This document shows positions 1 through 8,090 of a stretch of 64,000 bases of DNA, piece after piece. The stretch comes from Paenibacillus sp. JZ16. Lineage in GTDB: Bacteria > Bacillota > Bacilli > Paenibacillales > Paenibacillaceae. The translations under genes were made by a program, and so were the position numbers. Under the pieces are notes generated by a model that saw only the letters and a program-made list of their open reading frames with translations, ran no database searches and was not told the DNA's origin. The first letter of the stretch is position 1. The number at the start of each line of letters is the position of its first letter. The stretch is taken from assembly GCF_015326965.1 (NCBI RefSeq), contig NZ_CP017659.1, positions 2,356,001 to 2,420,000 of the forward strand, given 5' to 3'.

Positions 1-2
1 AC

Positions 3-368
3 CCGAAAGCGATCGAAGTAGCCAAGGCCGCCGCCAAAAGTGCGGGACTTGCCGGCGAAATCGACTTTAGGGTTCTCCCTGCAGCCAAAGCCATCCCTGA
101 GGGCGAATTCGGCTGTATCATCACCAACCCGCCATATGGCGAGCGGTTAAGCGAGAAAGAGGAGGTTGAGCGCCTCATTCGCCAGCTCGGATCCGTAACG
201 CATTCACTTCCGACCTGGTCCTTCTTCGCGCTCAGCCCGACCAAGCAGTTTGAGCATTACTTCGGACGCAAGGCAGACAAGCGGCGCAAGCTGTTCAATG
301 GCCGGATCGAATGCCAGTATTATCAATACCTGGGCCCCTTGCCGCCGCGTAACAAATCGGCGGAATAA
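3..368 (+). CDS. THUMP-type class I SAM-dependent rRNA methyltransferase, C-terminal part
   Basis: The reading frame is open from the left edge, so only the last 121 codons are present. It carries the NPPYGERL motif (residues about 44-51 of the fragment), the N6/N2-methyltransferase NPPY signature, followed by a tail typical of the RlmL/YpsC family that methylates 23S rRNA guanine. The THUMP domain and SAM-binding loop would lie upstream of the window. The end ..NKSAE is followed by a strong intrinsic terminator. Family assignment is good; the exact rRNA target is inferred from family membership. Confidence 0.82.
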   Translation, partial: PKAIEVAKAAAKSAGLAGEIDFRVLPAAKAIPEGEFGCIITNPPYGERLSEKEEVERLIRQLGSVTHSLPTWSFFALSPTKQFEHYFGRKADKRRKLFNGRIECQYYQYLGPLPPRNKSAE

Positions 369-387
369 CGAAATGACGTTTCTTGCA

Positions 388-413
388 AACGCCGCCCTTG
401 GGCGGCGTTTTTT
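388..413 (+). terminator. Intrinsic terminator of the methyltransferase gene
   Basis: A perfect GC-rich stem (AACGCCGCCC / GGGCGGCGTT) with a 2-3 nt loop is followed directly by a T-run. It lies 20 nt after the methyltransferase stop codon. Confidence 0.9.
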
Positions 414-489
414 GCTCGGTCATCCGGGCCAAGCTATAATAAGAAGACTGCGATTAAAGGATGTTTTTCAAAAAAAGGAGGATACCCAC

Positions 490-2475
490 GTGCTCTCATC
501 CCCATCATGGAGCGATATCCGAAGCCGGGTCTCCAAAGGGCTGCATTACCGGTACACCGCATATTTATTATTCCTTATCCTCATGATGTACAAGCTGATC
601 ATGCTTGATCATCATCTCCATATTACCAACATGAAGCTGGATCAGGCAGACTATGTGATCGCTGTCGGCTCGCTCCTGCTGATCTCCTTCTGGACCTTGT
701 GGCTTCCGCCAAGAGGCCGACTTGCAGCTTTAACTTTATTAAATCTCTTATGGACGGGGATCCTGTACGCCGATTTGATCTATTACCGCTACTTCGATGA
801 TTTCATAACCGTGCCGGTGCTTATGCAGGCCGGACAAGTCGGTTCCCTCGGGGATAGCATACGTTCCCTGATACATGCGTACGATCTGTTCTTTTTCATC
901 GATTGGCTTATTATTGTCCCGTTTACCGCCGTGATGGTATTCCGCAAACGGAGAACCACCTTGGAAACCTATGCACTCCCGGGTGAATATCGCCAGCATC
1001 GGCGGAACCGGATCATTCGCCGGTTGGTTACAGGCACGCTTGTGTTCATCCTGGGCATGATCATGACTTTCGTTCCGATCAAGAAAGCGTCCAATACATG
1101 GGCCGTAGGCCTCTTTGAAGGCAATTGGTGGAATATTACGCTGTATAATGTGACGGGACTGATCGGCTTTCACGGATATGATATCTACCGTTATGGACGA
1201 GATCATCTCGTGGGGCAGCCCAAGCTGGCAGAGGAAGAGGTCAACCAGGTCAAGACATGGTTTGATGCCAAGGGTATGGAGCCGTCTGATACGGGCGCCT
1301 TGTTCGGCACGTATAAAGGCAGCAATGTCATCATGATTCAGACGGAGGCCTTTATGAATTTTGTCATCGGCCAGTCGATCGAGGGTCAGGAAATTACCCC
1401 TAACTTCAACCGATTGATGAAGGACAGTATGTATTTCAGCAATTTCTATCATCAAACCGGTCAAGGGCGAACGTCCGATGCGGACTTTGTCACGCACAGC
1501 TCCTTGCTTCCGCTCCCCACAGGTTCCGTATTCACGCGATATGCTGACCGCGAGTACGACACCCTTCCGGAGATTCTGAAAGAACAGGGGTATGGAACAA
1601 ACGTATTCCATGCCTATGACAGCAGCTTCTGGAACCGTACCACGATGTACCGGGAAATGAATTACGACCGTTTTTACAGCAAGAAGGATTTTGAAATGAA
1701 CGATGTGCAGGGATGGTCATTAAGCGACAAAGCGTTTTTCGCGCAATCGCTGGATGAGATGAAAGGCATCAAACAGCCCTTCTATTCCTTCCTCATTACG
1801 TTAACGAGCCATCATCCGTATTATGTCCCCAAGGATGCTGCGAAGCTGGATACGGGGGCTTTCGAAGGCTCGATATTCGGGAACTATCTGCAGTCGATCC
1901 ACTATGTCGACGAAGCATTCGGCCAGTTCGTCGAGCAGATGAAACAACAAGGGTTGTGGGATAACACCATATTGCTTATCTATGGGGATCACGACAATTC
2001 TATCAAGGAAAAAGCGGACTATGAGAAATTCCTGGGACGAGACCTGAATGCACTCGACATGGAGCAAATCATGAACCAGGTTCCCCTCCTCATCCGCCTG
2101 CCTGATGGAGGGCATGCCGGAGTTTACCCGGAGGCCGCCGGCATGATGAACGTGACGCCGAGCATCCTTCATCTGCTCGGTGTATCGGATGAGCCGTATT
2201 ACTGGATCGGCAGCCATCTGTTTGATGATAAACCTCGCCTGATTCCGCTGCGCAGCGGCGCTTTTTCCGATGAGAAGGTATTCTACCTGCCCACCGAGAC
2301 GGCCGGGCTTGAAGGTGGAACCTGTTACGATCTGACGACACGTCAGCCAACTGACATCCAGGCATGCCGTGACGGATATGATGAGACACAGAAGCAGCTG
2401 CGGATTTCCGATCAAGTGATCACGTATGACCTGCTGAAGTTATATAAAGCAGAAGGTGAAGCGAATACTCGATAA
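490..2475 (+). CDS. LTA synthase family protein (membrane phosphoglycerol transferase)
   Basis: Predicted polytopic membrane protein with an N-terminal block of about five membrane segments (residues about 20-210) and an extracellular sulfatase-fold domain (about 275-640). The catalytic pattern of LtaS is present: a metal-binding Glu near residue 286 in NVIMIQTEAF, the nucleophile Thr near 328 in GQGRTSD, and Asp-His at 500-501 in YGDHD. Such enzymes move glycerol phosphate from phosphatidylglycerol onto lipoteichoic acid; some paralogues act as primases or stress versions. The GTG start at 490 is chosen because AAAAGGAGG lies 8 nt upstream; an earlier in-frame ATG overlaps the preceding gene and terminator. 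Length (661 aa) fits the family. Confidence 0.88.
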   Translation: MLSSPSWSDIRSRVSKGLHYRYTAYLLFLILMMYKLIMLDHHLHITNMKLDQADYVIAVGSLLLISFWTLWLPPRGRLAALTLLNLLWTGILYADLIYYRYFDDFITVPVLMQAGQVGSLGDSIRSLIHAYDLFFFIDWLIIVPFTAVMVFRKRRTTLETYALPGEYRQHRRNRIIRRLVTGTLVFILGMIMTFVPIKKASNTWAVGLFEGNWWNITLYNVTGLIGFHGYDIYRYGRDHLVGQPKLAEEEVNQVKTWFDAKGMEPSDTGALFGTYKGSNVIMIQTEAFMNFVIGQSIEGQEITPNFNRLMKDSMYFSNFYHQTGQGRTSDADFVTHSSLLPLPTGSVFTRYADREYDTLPEILKEQGYGTNVFHAYDSSFWNRTTMYREMNYDRFYSKKDFEMNDVQGWSLSDKAFFAQSLDEMKGIKQPFYSFLITLTSHHPYYVPKDAAKLDTGAFEGSIFGNYLQSIHYVDEAFGQFVEQMKQQGLWDNTILLIYGDHDNSIKEKADYEKFLGRDLNALDMEQIMNQVPLLIRLPDGGHAGVYPEAAGMMNVTPSILHLLGVSDEPYYWIGSHLFDDKPRLIPLRSGAFSDEKVFYLPTETAGLEGGTCYDLTTRQPTDIQACRDGYDETQKQLRISDQVITYDLLKLYKAEGEANTR

Positions 2476-2542
2476 CCGCGCCTAACGTTAGTAAATTTCA
2501 ATATTTTAGCCTCTCACTGCTGTTGAATGAGGCTGCTAAACG

Positions 2543-2587
2543 AAACAAACCAGGCTGATCTCACTCATCGGCCTGGTTTGTTTTTTG
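2543..2587 (+). terminator. Intrinsic terminator of the LTA synthase gene
   Basis: A 13-bp stem (AAACAAACCAGGC with its complement) and a 15-nt loop are followed by a long T-run. It lies between two convergent genes. Confidence 0.88.
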
Positions 2588-2660
2588 GGGCTAGGCAATG
2601 TCCGAACACACACCCAAGCTGGATTAATGGGGGGCATCTTTTTACTGATTGCATTTCATA

Positions 2661-4121
2661 TCAAGCGCGCCGGGTAATCGAATCAAGATGTTTCCTACGG
2701 CTGACAAGCGTTCCGTACATCAGCACAAGCCCCATCAATGCCAGGCTAGCTGCAATCCCCAGCGTCATATAGGCAATGTCCGGTGCAAAAAGTCGTATGG
2801 AATTCCAAGGGGAGCTTGTCAGCCGCGTGAAGAGCGGAATGATGCCGGCTGAAACCGCAAAGAGAAACAAACTCAGCGGAAGCGTGAGATATAACTTCAA
2901 GCTGCGTTTCTGCATTCTTAGCAGCATCCATATCACGATAGCGAGCAGAATGATCAAAGTTACCGCCAATCCCCAAATCACCGGATGGATTCCAGCGGAA
3001 GGCGGTTTCGGGTCTTGTCCGTCTAATATCCCTCTCAAATCCTTGGAGACCTGAATCAATCTGGCTTCCTCCAGAATGTGGTCCTTGTTGGTTAAAATAA
3101 CGGCCCCTACGCCCCGTTCCGGGACGAAGAAGATTTCCGCCCGTGCTTCCGGTGTTGATCCGGAGTGCCATACCATTCTCTCGCCTTGTTCCGTCTCGCT
3201 TATTCTCCAGCCAAAACCATAGGCACGATCCGGTCGATGCTGAACTAAAGGCGACAGGAGCAGCTCCTTGTATTCCCGACTAACCAACATGTCATTATCT
3301 TGGAGCAAAAATTGGAGATACCGCGCCATATCATCGATACTCGCCGAGATATAACCATAAGAAGCACCGCTGTTGTCATAGGGGACGCTGCTCACTCGCG
3401 GATAGCCGAACCATGATTGATACCCATGTTCAAATCCGGTTTGAACCGCCCGCTCCTGATCGGCTGCAGCCGTACTCATGCCCAGCGGGCCAAACACATG
3501 CTGCTCCATATAATCGGCATAGGATTGACCCGACACCTCCTCCAGAACAGCTCCCAGAATCATGTAATTGGCGTTGCTGTATTGATGTTGTTCCCCTGGT
3601 GGACTGTTAAGCTTCGTGTTGGAGAGATGGCGCACATTCTCTTTCAGGGCTGAAGCATCCTTCGCACCCACATCGGAATACGCCAAGCCCGTATATGTAC
3701 TATATCCGCTCGTCTGAGCCAGCAATTGCCTTATCGTTATTGACGATACCTCAGAAGACGCTTCGGCTGCAAACCACGGCAAATAGGTCCCAACGGATTC
3801 ATCCAATTCGACCTGGCCCGACTCGACAAGCTGGACAATCCCTAACGCCGTCATGGATTTGGAGAGAGATCCGAGTAAAAATGGAGTTTTGGAGCTGACC
3901 GTACTGCCCTCTGCTGTAACACCATAACTGTTCGTAAACACGATGTCCCCATCCTGCACGATGGCAGCGGAAAGACCCGGAATTTGATATTCCTCCATCG
4001 CCGCTTTCATGTAGAGGTCAACCTTATCAGCCATGACTTCTTCTGCTTCAACAATATTCCCCCATGTCGGAAGCACGAAAGCCAGTACGGTTAATACGAC
4101 ATACGTCCACTTCTTTCTCAC
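2661..4121 (-). CDS. Serine hydrolase, beta-lactamase/CubicO family, with C-terminal membrane segments
   Basis: Predicted secreted or membrane-bound penicillin-binding-protein-like hydrolase of 486 aa. An N-terminal signal segment (residues 5-25) precedes a class C beta-lactamase-like domain with SxxK at 85-88 (SLSK), YSN at 181-183 and an HSG triad near 335. Three hydrophobic segments follow (about 375-485), so the catalytic domain should face outside. The substrate is unknown; relatives act as esterases, D-aminopeptidases or peptidoglycan hydrolases. The GTG start follows AAGGAGG and overlaps the stop codon of the upstream gene (GTGA), so the gene is translationally coupled to the HAAS-like protein and PadR regulator. 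Confidence 0.85.
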   Translation of the reverse strand: MRKKWTYVVLTVLAFVLPTWGNIVEAEEVMADKVDLYMKAAMEEYQIPGLSAAIVQDGDIVFTNSYGVTAEGSTVSSKTPFLLGSLSKSMTALGIVQLVESGQVELDESVGTYLPWFAAEASSEVSSITIRQLLAQTSGYSTYTGLAYSDVGAKDASALKENVRHLSNTKLNSPPGEQHQYSNANYMILGAVLEEVSGQSYADYMEQHVFGPLGMSTAAADQERAVQTGFEHGYQSWFGYPRVSSVPYDNSGASYGYISASIDDMARYLQFLLQDNDMLVSREYKELLLSPLVQHRPDRAYGFGWRISETEQGERMVWHSGSTPEARAEIFFVPERGVGAVILTNKDHILEEARLIQVSKDLRGILDGQDPKPPSAGIHPVIWGLAVTLIILLAIVIWMLLRMQKRSLKLYLTLPLSLFLFAVSAGIIPLFTRLTSSPWNSIRLFAPDIAYMTLGIAASLALMGLVLMYGTLVSRRKHLDSITRRA

Positions 4122-4681
4122 AATACGTTTCCTCCTTCTGTAAACGGGAGGAGATCTCTATGTTTTCTTCTTTTACCGAAGACATGGGTCAGAATTGTAA
4201 CGAGCGCCGAAATCGAAAGGCTAAATACGATCAACATCATATTCCACCACGTCTGATCGGATATTCGGTACAGCAGATTGAAGCCGATTATCTCATACCC
4301 CTTCACCCATGCCGTCGTTAATGCGAAGGAAAATAACAGCTGACATATGATATAGACGGCCGCAAAAACCAGCGAATATTTCAGAAAGCCCCATACGCCC
4401 AGCCGCCCGCTGCGCTGCCCCGGAGGTTCTTCAGGAACAGACTCGAGATCCATGGCGTCTTGCACTCTAACCAAACCTTGCACCTCTGCATAATCCCTGA
4501 CATACATATCGGGTGAGCCCAGATCTTCAAGACCATACTCCCCGTGCTCCCGGCTTGCCTCCAAATGTTCCAGGATCTGTTCGACAACGGCTTCCACCTG
4601 GTTTGACGTCATTTCGTACCGTATCAACTCGCGGCGAACGTCCGCGACAAATTGTTCTTCTTCATAGGATAATGTCATCAT
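4118..4681 (-). CDS. HAAS/DUF1700-like membrane protein, partner of PadR regulator
   Basis: Protein of about 187 aa. The N-terminal half (residues 1-90) is an acidic helical region (LSYEEEQF..VRRELIRYEMT..VEQILEHLEAS) like the HAAS signalling domain that is commonly encoded next to PadR regulators. The C-terminal half has two or three membrane segments. The start ATG at 4681 overlaps the padR stop (ATGA); a longer in-frame start at 4768 would lie inside padR and is not used here. It is probably a membrane partner or anti-regulator for the PadR protein. The family call rests on pattern and context, so it is moderate. Confidence 0.68.
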   Translation of the reverse strand: MMTLSYEEEQFVADVRRELIRYEMTSNQVEAVVEQILEHLEASREHGEYGLEDLGSPDMYVRDYAEVQGLVRVQDAMDLESVPEEPPGQRSGRLGVWGFLKYSLVFAAVYIICQLLFSFALTTAWVKGYEIIGFNLLYRISDQTWWNMMLIVFSLSISALVTILTHVFGKRRKHRDLLPFTEGGNVL

Positions 4682-5040
4682 CTCTGGCTCTCCTGTTCCA
4701 CGCCATCTGCCATTCGCTGTACATTCGATGAAAGCAATGATCGAATATCCTGCTGCAGCTCCTGCCACTCCTGGATTTTCTTATCCAGAAACAAATCTCC
4801 GCTTGGCGTTATTTCGTAATACACTCTGGCTTTGCCGCTCTCGCTAAGCTCCCTCGTATCCGTCACCCATCCCTGATCTTTCAGCTTGGACAGGATGGGA
4901 TAGATGCTTCCAACTCCCTTCAATTTCAGTCGGTGTTTCTCCAGCTCCTTCATGATCTCGTAACCATAACTCTTGCCATGACTCAGAATGGCCAATACGC
5001 ACATCTCCAAATGCCCTTTTATTAAACTTGTTCTATCCAT
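4678..5040 (-). CDS. PadR family transcriptional regulator
   Basis: Winged-helix regulator of 120 aa with the PadR N-terminal pattern (KGHLEMCVLAILSHGKSYGYEI, residues about 8-29, and the winged turn GSIYPILSKL). The C-terminal helix that makes the dimer arm is short, as in the PadR-s1 group. It is the first gene of a three-gene operon (regulator, HAAS-like protein, serine hydrolase) and probably represses its own promoter, which lies in an AT-rich, partly palindromic stretch just upstream. The inducer is not known. Confidence 0.9.
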   Translation of the reverse strand: MDRTSLIKGHLEMCVLAILSHGKSYGYEIMKELEKHRLKLKGVGSIYPILSKLKDQGWVTDTRELSESGKARVYYEITPSGDLFLDKKIQEWQELQQDIRSLLSSNVQRMADGVEQESQR

Positions 5041-5057
5041 GACAACAATTTAACAGA

Positions 5058-5088
5058 ATTATATATCGGAATCAAGTATATAATTCAA
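5058..5088 (-). promoter_or_regulatory. Possible promoter and operator of the PadR operon
   Basis: On the minus strand TTGAAT (5083-5088) and TATAAT (5058-5063) are 19 nt apart, a little wide for sigma-A. The region holds repeated TATATA runs suited to PadR binding. The start codon is 18 nt beyond the -10 box, leaving a very short leader. Confidence 0.45.
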
Positions 5089-5103
5089 ATGCGTATATAA
5101 ATT

Positions 5104-5142
5104 AAAAAAAGCCCGTTCATTAGCTCGAAAGCTATTGAACGG
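5104..5142 (-). terminator. Intrinsic terminator after the 88-aa protein gene
   Basis: CCGTTCA-T-TAGCT and its complement form a stem with a 4-nt loop. On the minus strand it is followed by seven T. It lies 19 nt after the stop codon at 5161. Confidence 0.85.
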
Positions 5143-5160
5143 ACTGCACAGGATCATAAA

Positions 5161-5427
5161 CTACTTTTTAGCTGAACGAAGCTTGGACAGACGTTCCTTC
5201 TCTTCGCCTAACAACTCTTCCGCCAATTCCACGGCGTTTGCGTTCCCCTGCTCAATCACTTGGGCGACTGCTTGCTCCGTATGGGATAACGAATTCTCCG
5301 CTTGCTGAATCAGCTGTTCCGTCGGGTGGGACATTGCCGAGGATACGGCACGGTGCAGCTTCTCCACGGAATCTAGCGCACTGTTGCTTGGGCTGTTGGA
5401 ATGAAGACTGGAATCGTGACTGTTCAT
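5161..5427 (-). CDS. Small hydrophilic protein of unknown function (88 aa)
   Basis: Not recognised. The protein is rich in Ser, Gln, Glu and Ala and predicted mostly helical. A Ser/Asn/His-rich disordered N-terminus (1-20) is followed by a helical region with many Gln/Glu (35-88) and a basic tail (RSAKK). There is no Cys, membrane segment or signal peptide. GAAGGGAG lies 7 nt before the ATG and a strong terminator follows, so this is a real monocistronic gene. Context suggests nothing specific. Confidence 0.7.
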   Translation of the reverse strand: MNSHDSSLHSNSPSNSALDSVEKLHRAVSSAMSHPTEQLIQQAENSLSHTEQAVAQVIEQGNANAVELAEELLGEEKERLSKLRSAKK

Positions 5428-5560
5428 GACGGATGCTCCCTTCTAAAGTTGTTGTTCCTGCTGCCCCCTTAGCATGGATGGCTGAGCCAGGAACTATACC
5501 CGAAGCATGGGAATTTTCCGCGAAACTTCGATTCTGAAGTAACACACAGCCAGTTGTTTG

Positions 5561-5782
5561 TTATTTCACAAACGGCAGCGCCTTTGCCAGCACTTCATCC
5601 TCTGTAGGCGCGCTGACATAACGGCCATTGATATACATGAAGGCGCGTTTGCCGCAAGGACCGCAATAGGATTTGCAGCCGATCTTAATGTCGGCATCCG
5701 GTACCATTTTCTTAATTTTCGGGATCATTGTCTTTAACTTCGTATGTCTGCACTTCTCGCAGACGCGAATATCATTAGCCAT
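5561..5782 (-). CDS. DUF1450 family protein (YuzB-like), Cys-rich
   Basis: Protein of 73 aa with five cysteines: C8xxC11 near the N-terminus and C36xxxC40xxC43 in GCKSYCGPCGK, which is the DUF1450 signature. The layout resembles thioredoxin-like ferredoxins and suggests metal or Fe-S binding, but the function of the family is unknown. The gene starts 30 nt after the HesB-like gene on the same strand, so the two are probably one transcript. The start codon follows AAGGTAATG. Confidence 0.88.
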   Translation of the reverse strand: MANDIRVCEKCRHTKLKTMIPKIKKMVPDADIKIGCKSYCGPCGKRAFMYINGRYVSAPTEDEVLAKALPFVK

Positions 5783-5812
5783 TGTACATTACCTTCTTTA
5801 TTCTGAAGTAAC

Positions 5813-6115
5813 CTAGTGGTCGCCGTGATTGCCCTGGGACGGATTCGTAATGACAAAGCCTTCCTGAGGGAAATAAAGATAGTCGATTTTGACGCCGTCC
5901 AGGAAAGGTTGTCCCGCTTCCAATATGACGTCGATCTCTTTATCTGTGGATACGATGACATCATTTTCCTTCGGCGTATCCAGATCCAGACCGTAGTGGG
6001 CATGATCACCATGCGCATGGGTTACCAGTACGCGAATTTTCTTGTCCTTGTTCTCTTCCTTGTCCAGCTCTCTCTTTAACACCTTGGCGGCATTACGGGT
6101 AATTTTACATTTCAC
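5813..6115 (-). CDS. HesB/IscA-like protein, His-rich variant
   Basis: Protein of 100 aa that matches the HesB/IscA fold: an opening MKCKITRNAAKVLK helix and the central GLDLD and DGVKIDYLYFPQEGFVI strands. It lacks the three conserved cysteines of A-type Fe-S carriers; Cys3 is the only Cys. Instead it has a His cluster H33-x-H35-xx-H38-x-H40 and a C-terminal HGDH (97-100), so it may bind a metal through histidines. The GTG start follows GAGGAG. It is co-transcribed with the Cys-rich DUF1450 gene. A role in Fe-S or metal handling is inferred. Confidence 0.8.
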   Translation of the reverse strand: MKCKITRNAAKVLKRELDKEENKDKKIRVLVTHAHGDHAHYGLDLDTPKENDVIVSTDKEIDVILEAGQPFLDGVKIDYLYFPQEGFVITNPSQGNHGDH

Positions 6116-6219
6116 GTATATTCATCTCCTCACGGATGTTTCATTCAATATGTTATTGTAGACCCCTGCCGGTTTTTTCGCAAGGGTCCTGTCCGTATTG
6201 TTACATCCGAAAAGCTCGT

Positions 6220-6489
6220 TTACCGTACGCGCTTGGCGGGGCCTTGATTTTCACCGAGCACACCTGGATATTTCCGCTCGACGCGGGATACGAACCAATT
6301 CATCAGCAGCATCGTGAATCCGATATCGTCGATCGGCAGCAAAGGCATAAAGTCCGGCAGCACCCAGTACAGCACAACCGGAACCAGAAATAACAGCTTG
6401 TCCCGAGTGTAACCCGGGAAGAGGTTAAATAACCGAATATCCGCTGGAATACGTGCGACCAGCGCCGAAGCGACCACAATCTTCTCCAC
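6220..6489 (-). CDS. Small membrane protein resembling DUF1232 (YkvA-like)
   Basis: Protein of 89 aa with one or two hydrophobic segments (residues about 30-70). The core VLYWVLPDFMPLLPIDDIG resembles the DUF1232 motif, in which a Pro-rich turn and a paired acidic motif follow a membrane helix. The function of the family is unknown. The GTG start lies 11 nt after GGAGGG; a competing out-of-frame ATG lies between, so the exact start is uncertain. It appears monocistronic. Confidence 0.6.
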   Translation of the reverse strand: MEKIVVASALVARIPADIRLFNLFPGYTRDKLLFLVPVVLYWVLPDFMPLLPIDDIGFTMLLMNWFVSRVERKYPGVLGENQGPAKRVR

Positions 6490-6566
6490 TTCATATTGTT
6501 CCCTCCATTCCAGGCAGCATGTCTATATCATTACCCAATTAACAGGGTTGCAGCAATTAAAGCACG

Positions 6567-6606
6567 AAAATAGGCCACTGCCTTGTAATCCGTAAAAGCA
6601 GCGGCC
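6567..6606 (-). terminator. Intrinsic terminator of the LysM-M14 peptidase gene
   Basis: GGCCACTGC (6573-6581) pairs with GCAGCGGCC (6598-6606), with one wobble pair. On the minus strand it is followed by TATTTTC. It lies about 50 nt beyond the stop codon at 6659. Confidence 0.7.
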
Positions 6607-6658
6607 GTATTCTTCTATTTTTACGTTGAATAGAACTTATCGTTTCATAATATATATC

Positions 6659-7861
6659 CTATTTCAAAGACATAAACGCAGCTAGAATGGATCCCACCTC
6701 GACGCACAAATCCTCGAAATCCTCAAGCGGCAGCGGATTCATCCCATAACCAATCTCCACGGTAAAGCCCGGCCTCCGGTAATGCTGAATATACCAATCT
6801 TTATATCCCGCATCACTACCCTGCAGCTTCACCGGCCTGTAACCGCTGGCCTGACCTAATCTTCTGGCCATGTCCTCACTCTCCGGAGGTTCGTAGTCCC
6901 TGTAATTCCAGTAGATTTCCCGCCCTTGGCTGTGAAGGGAAATGGCCCGTTCCGGAGATGTCGATAATGTATGCTGATAGACAGCTTCGGCTTCCGGCTC
7001 GCTTAACGGCTTAGTCCCCGCATAATCCTGCGGAGACGGACGGATTTTACCCCTTCGTGCGACTTCCTCATGCCAATGTGCAGGGAACTGGTCACCCAAA
7101 TCCACGCCGTTTATATTAGCCTTCCAGCGCCTAAAATCCTCGCGTCCGCCATTCCACTCGAGCAGACGTTCATAATAGGGATGCGAAGGAGTGACTCCTT
7201 CTTGTACAAGCTCTACCCCGTCCGGGTTAGCCATCGGCACAACCCATAACGTATAGTTCCGGTACCAGTCATCCGGCTCCTGAAAATAAACCGGTGACTC
7301 TTGCGATAATGCCCTGCCGTACTCCTCCATGAATCGCATCAGACACGGGGTTGTGATCCATTCATTGGCATGAAGTGCTGCATTGATATGCAGGTTCTTG
7401 GGGCCTTTACCGATTTTGGCCGCATATAGCGGTTTGCCGAGCACACTTCGGCCGATGACACTCCACTCGATAACAGGGTAACGCAGCTGCATCTCTTGTA
7501 TATCGCGTTCCAGATCCCCCGGTCCGTATTCGCCGGTTAATCGTATCATGCGTCTAGGCGTGGTGCCCGGCAGAACGATCGTTTTCCCCTGCGGCAGATG
7601 ATGAGCCGATAACCCGGGATTCAGTTCTTCCAATGCTTCCTTCCGAAACCGGAACGTATTGGCAATACTATCAAAGGTATCATGTTCCTGGATGACATAC
7701 CTTCGGCGCAGCGATGCAGGAAGATAGAGCATTTGCCCCTGCTGGAGATACGGCTGCTGTGCCGCCCATGGATTCGCCGTAATCAGCTGTTCATACGCCA
7801 GACTATATCTGGCAGCCACGCGTCTTAGCGTATCGCCTTTCTGTACGACATATTGCTGCAT
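6659..7861 (-). CDS. LysM-containing M14 peptidase, gamma-D-glutamyl-L-diamino acid endopeptidase I-like
   Basis: Protein of 400 aa with two N-terminal LysM domains (about 2-46 and 53-98) and a zinc carboxypeptidase (M14) domain (about 105-395). Zinc ligands H164 and E167 (LHANEW) and H310 (SLHSQG), and catalytic E369 (TVEIG), are all visible. This architecture is that of Lysinibacillus ENP1, which cuts the gamma-D-Glu to diaminopimelate bond of cell-wall peptides, mainly in sporulation or muropeptide recycling. No signal peptide is present, as in ENP1. The ATG at 7861 is preferred because AAAGGA is 7 nt upstream; an earlier in-frame start at 7894 has no such site. Confidence 0.88.
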   Translation of the reverse strand: MQQYVVQKGDTLRRVAARYSLAYEQLITANPWAAQQPYLQQGQMLYLPASLRRRYVIQEHDTFDSIANTFRFRKEALEELNPGLSAHHLPQGKTIVLPGTTPRRMIRLTGEYGPGDLERDIQEMQLRYPVIEWSVIGRSVLGKPLYAAKIGKGPKNLHINAALHANEWITTPCLMRFMEEYGRALSQESPVYFQEPDDWYRNYTLWVVPMANPDGVELVQEGVTPSHPYYERLLEWNGGREDFRRWKANINGVDLGDQFPAHWHEEVARRGKIRPSPQDYAGTKPLSEPEAEAVYQHTLSTSPERAISLHSQGREIYWNYRDYEPPESEDMARRLGQASGYRPVKLQGSDAGYKDWYIQHYRRPGFTVEIGYGMNPLPLEDFEDLCVEVGSILAAFMSLK

Positions 7862-7996
7862 ATTGGATTCCTTTCCGCGGCAAAGCCGCTTCAATTAGCG
7901 TCCATTCCATGTATATGAGCAGCCGCTTGTCCAACATGTATGATGCAAAAGATCGAAAAATGCGCCATATCCCGCTCATTTTCTAAACTGAGCACT

Positions 7997-8040
7997 GAAA
8001 ATAATAAAGGCAGGACAAGGTCTTATTCCTTGTCCTGCCT
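7997..8040 (-). terminator. Intrinsic terminator of glutamate racemase
   Basis: A perfect 13-bp stem (AGGCAGGACAAGG with its complement) and a 7-nt loop are followed on the minus strand by a T-rich TTATTATTTT tract. It lies about 50 nt after the murI stop and separates it from the peptidase gene. Confidence 0.85.
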
Positions 8041-8090
8041 GCGTTTTCTGCTCTTATTCATTCTGGATTAGCTCTTAGTATGAAGGTGAA

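Noticed and set aside
748..1611. Long minus-strand open frame inside the LTA synthase gene
   Set aside because: It has no family motifs or ribosome site, and lies fully antisense to a gene with a complete catalytic pattern.
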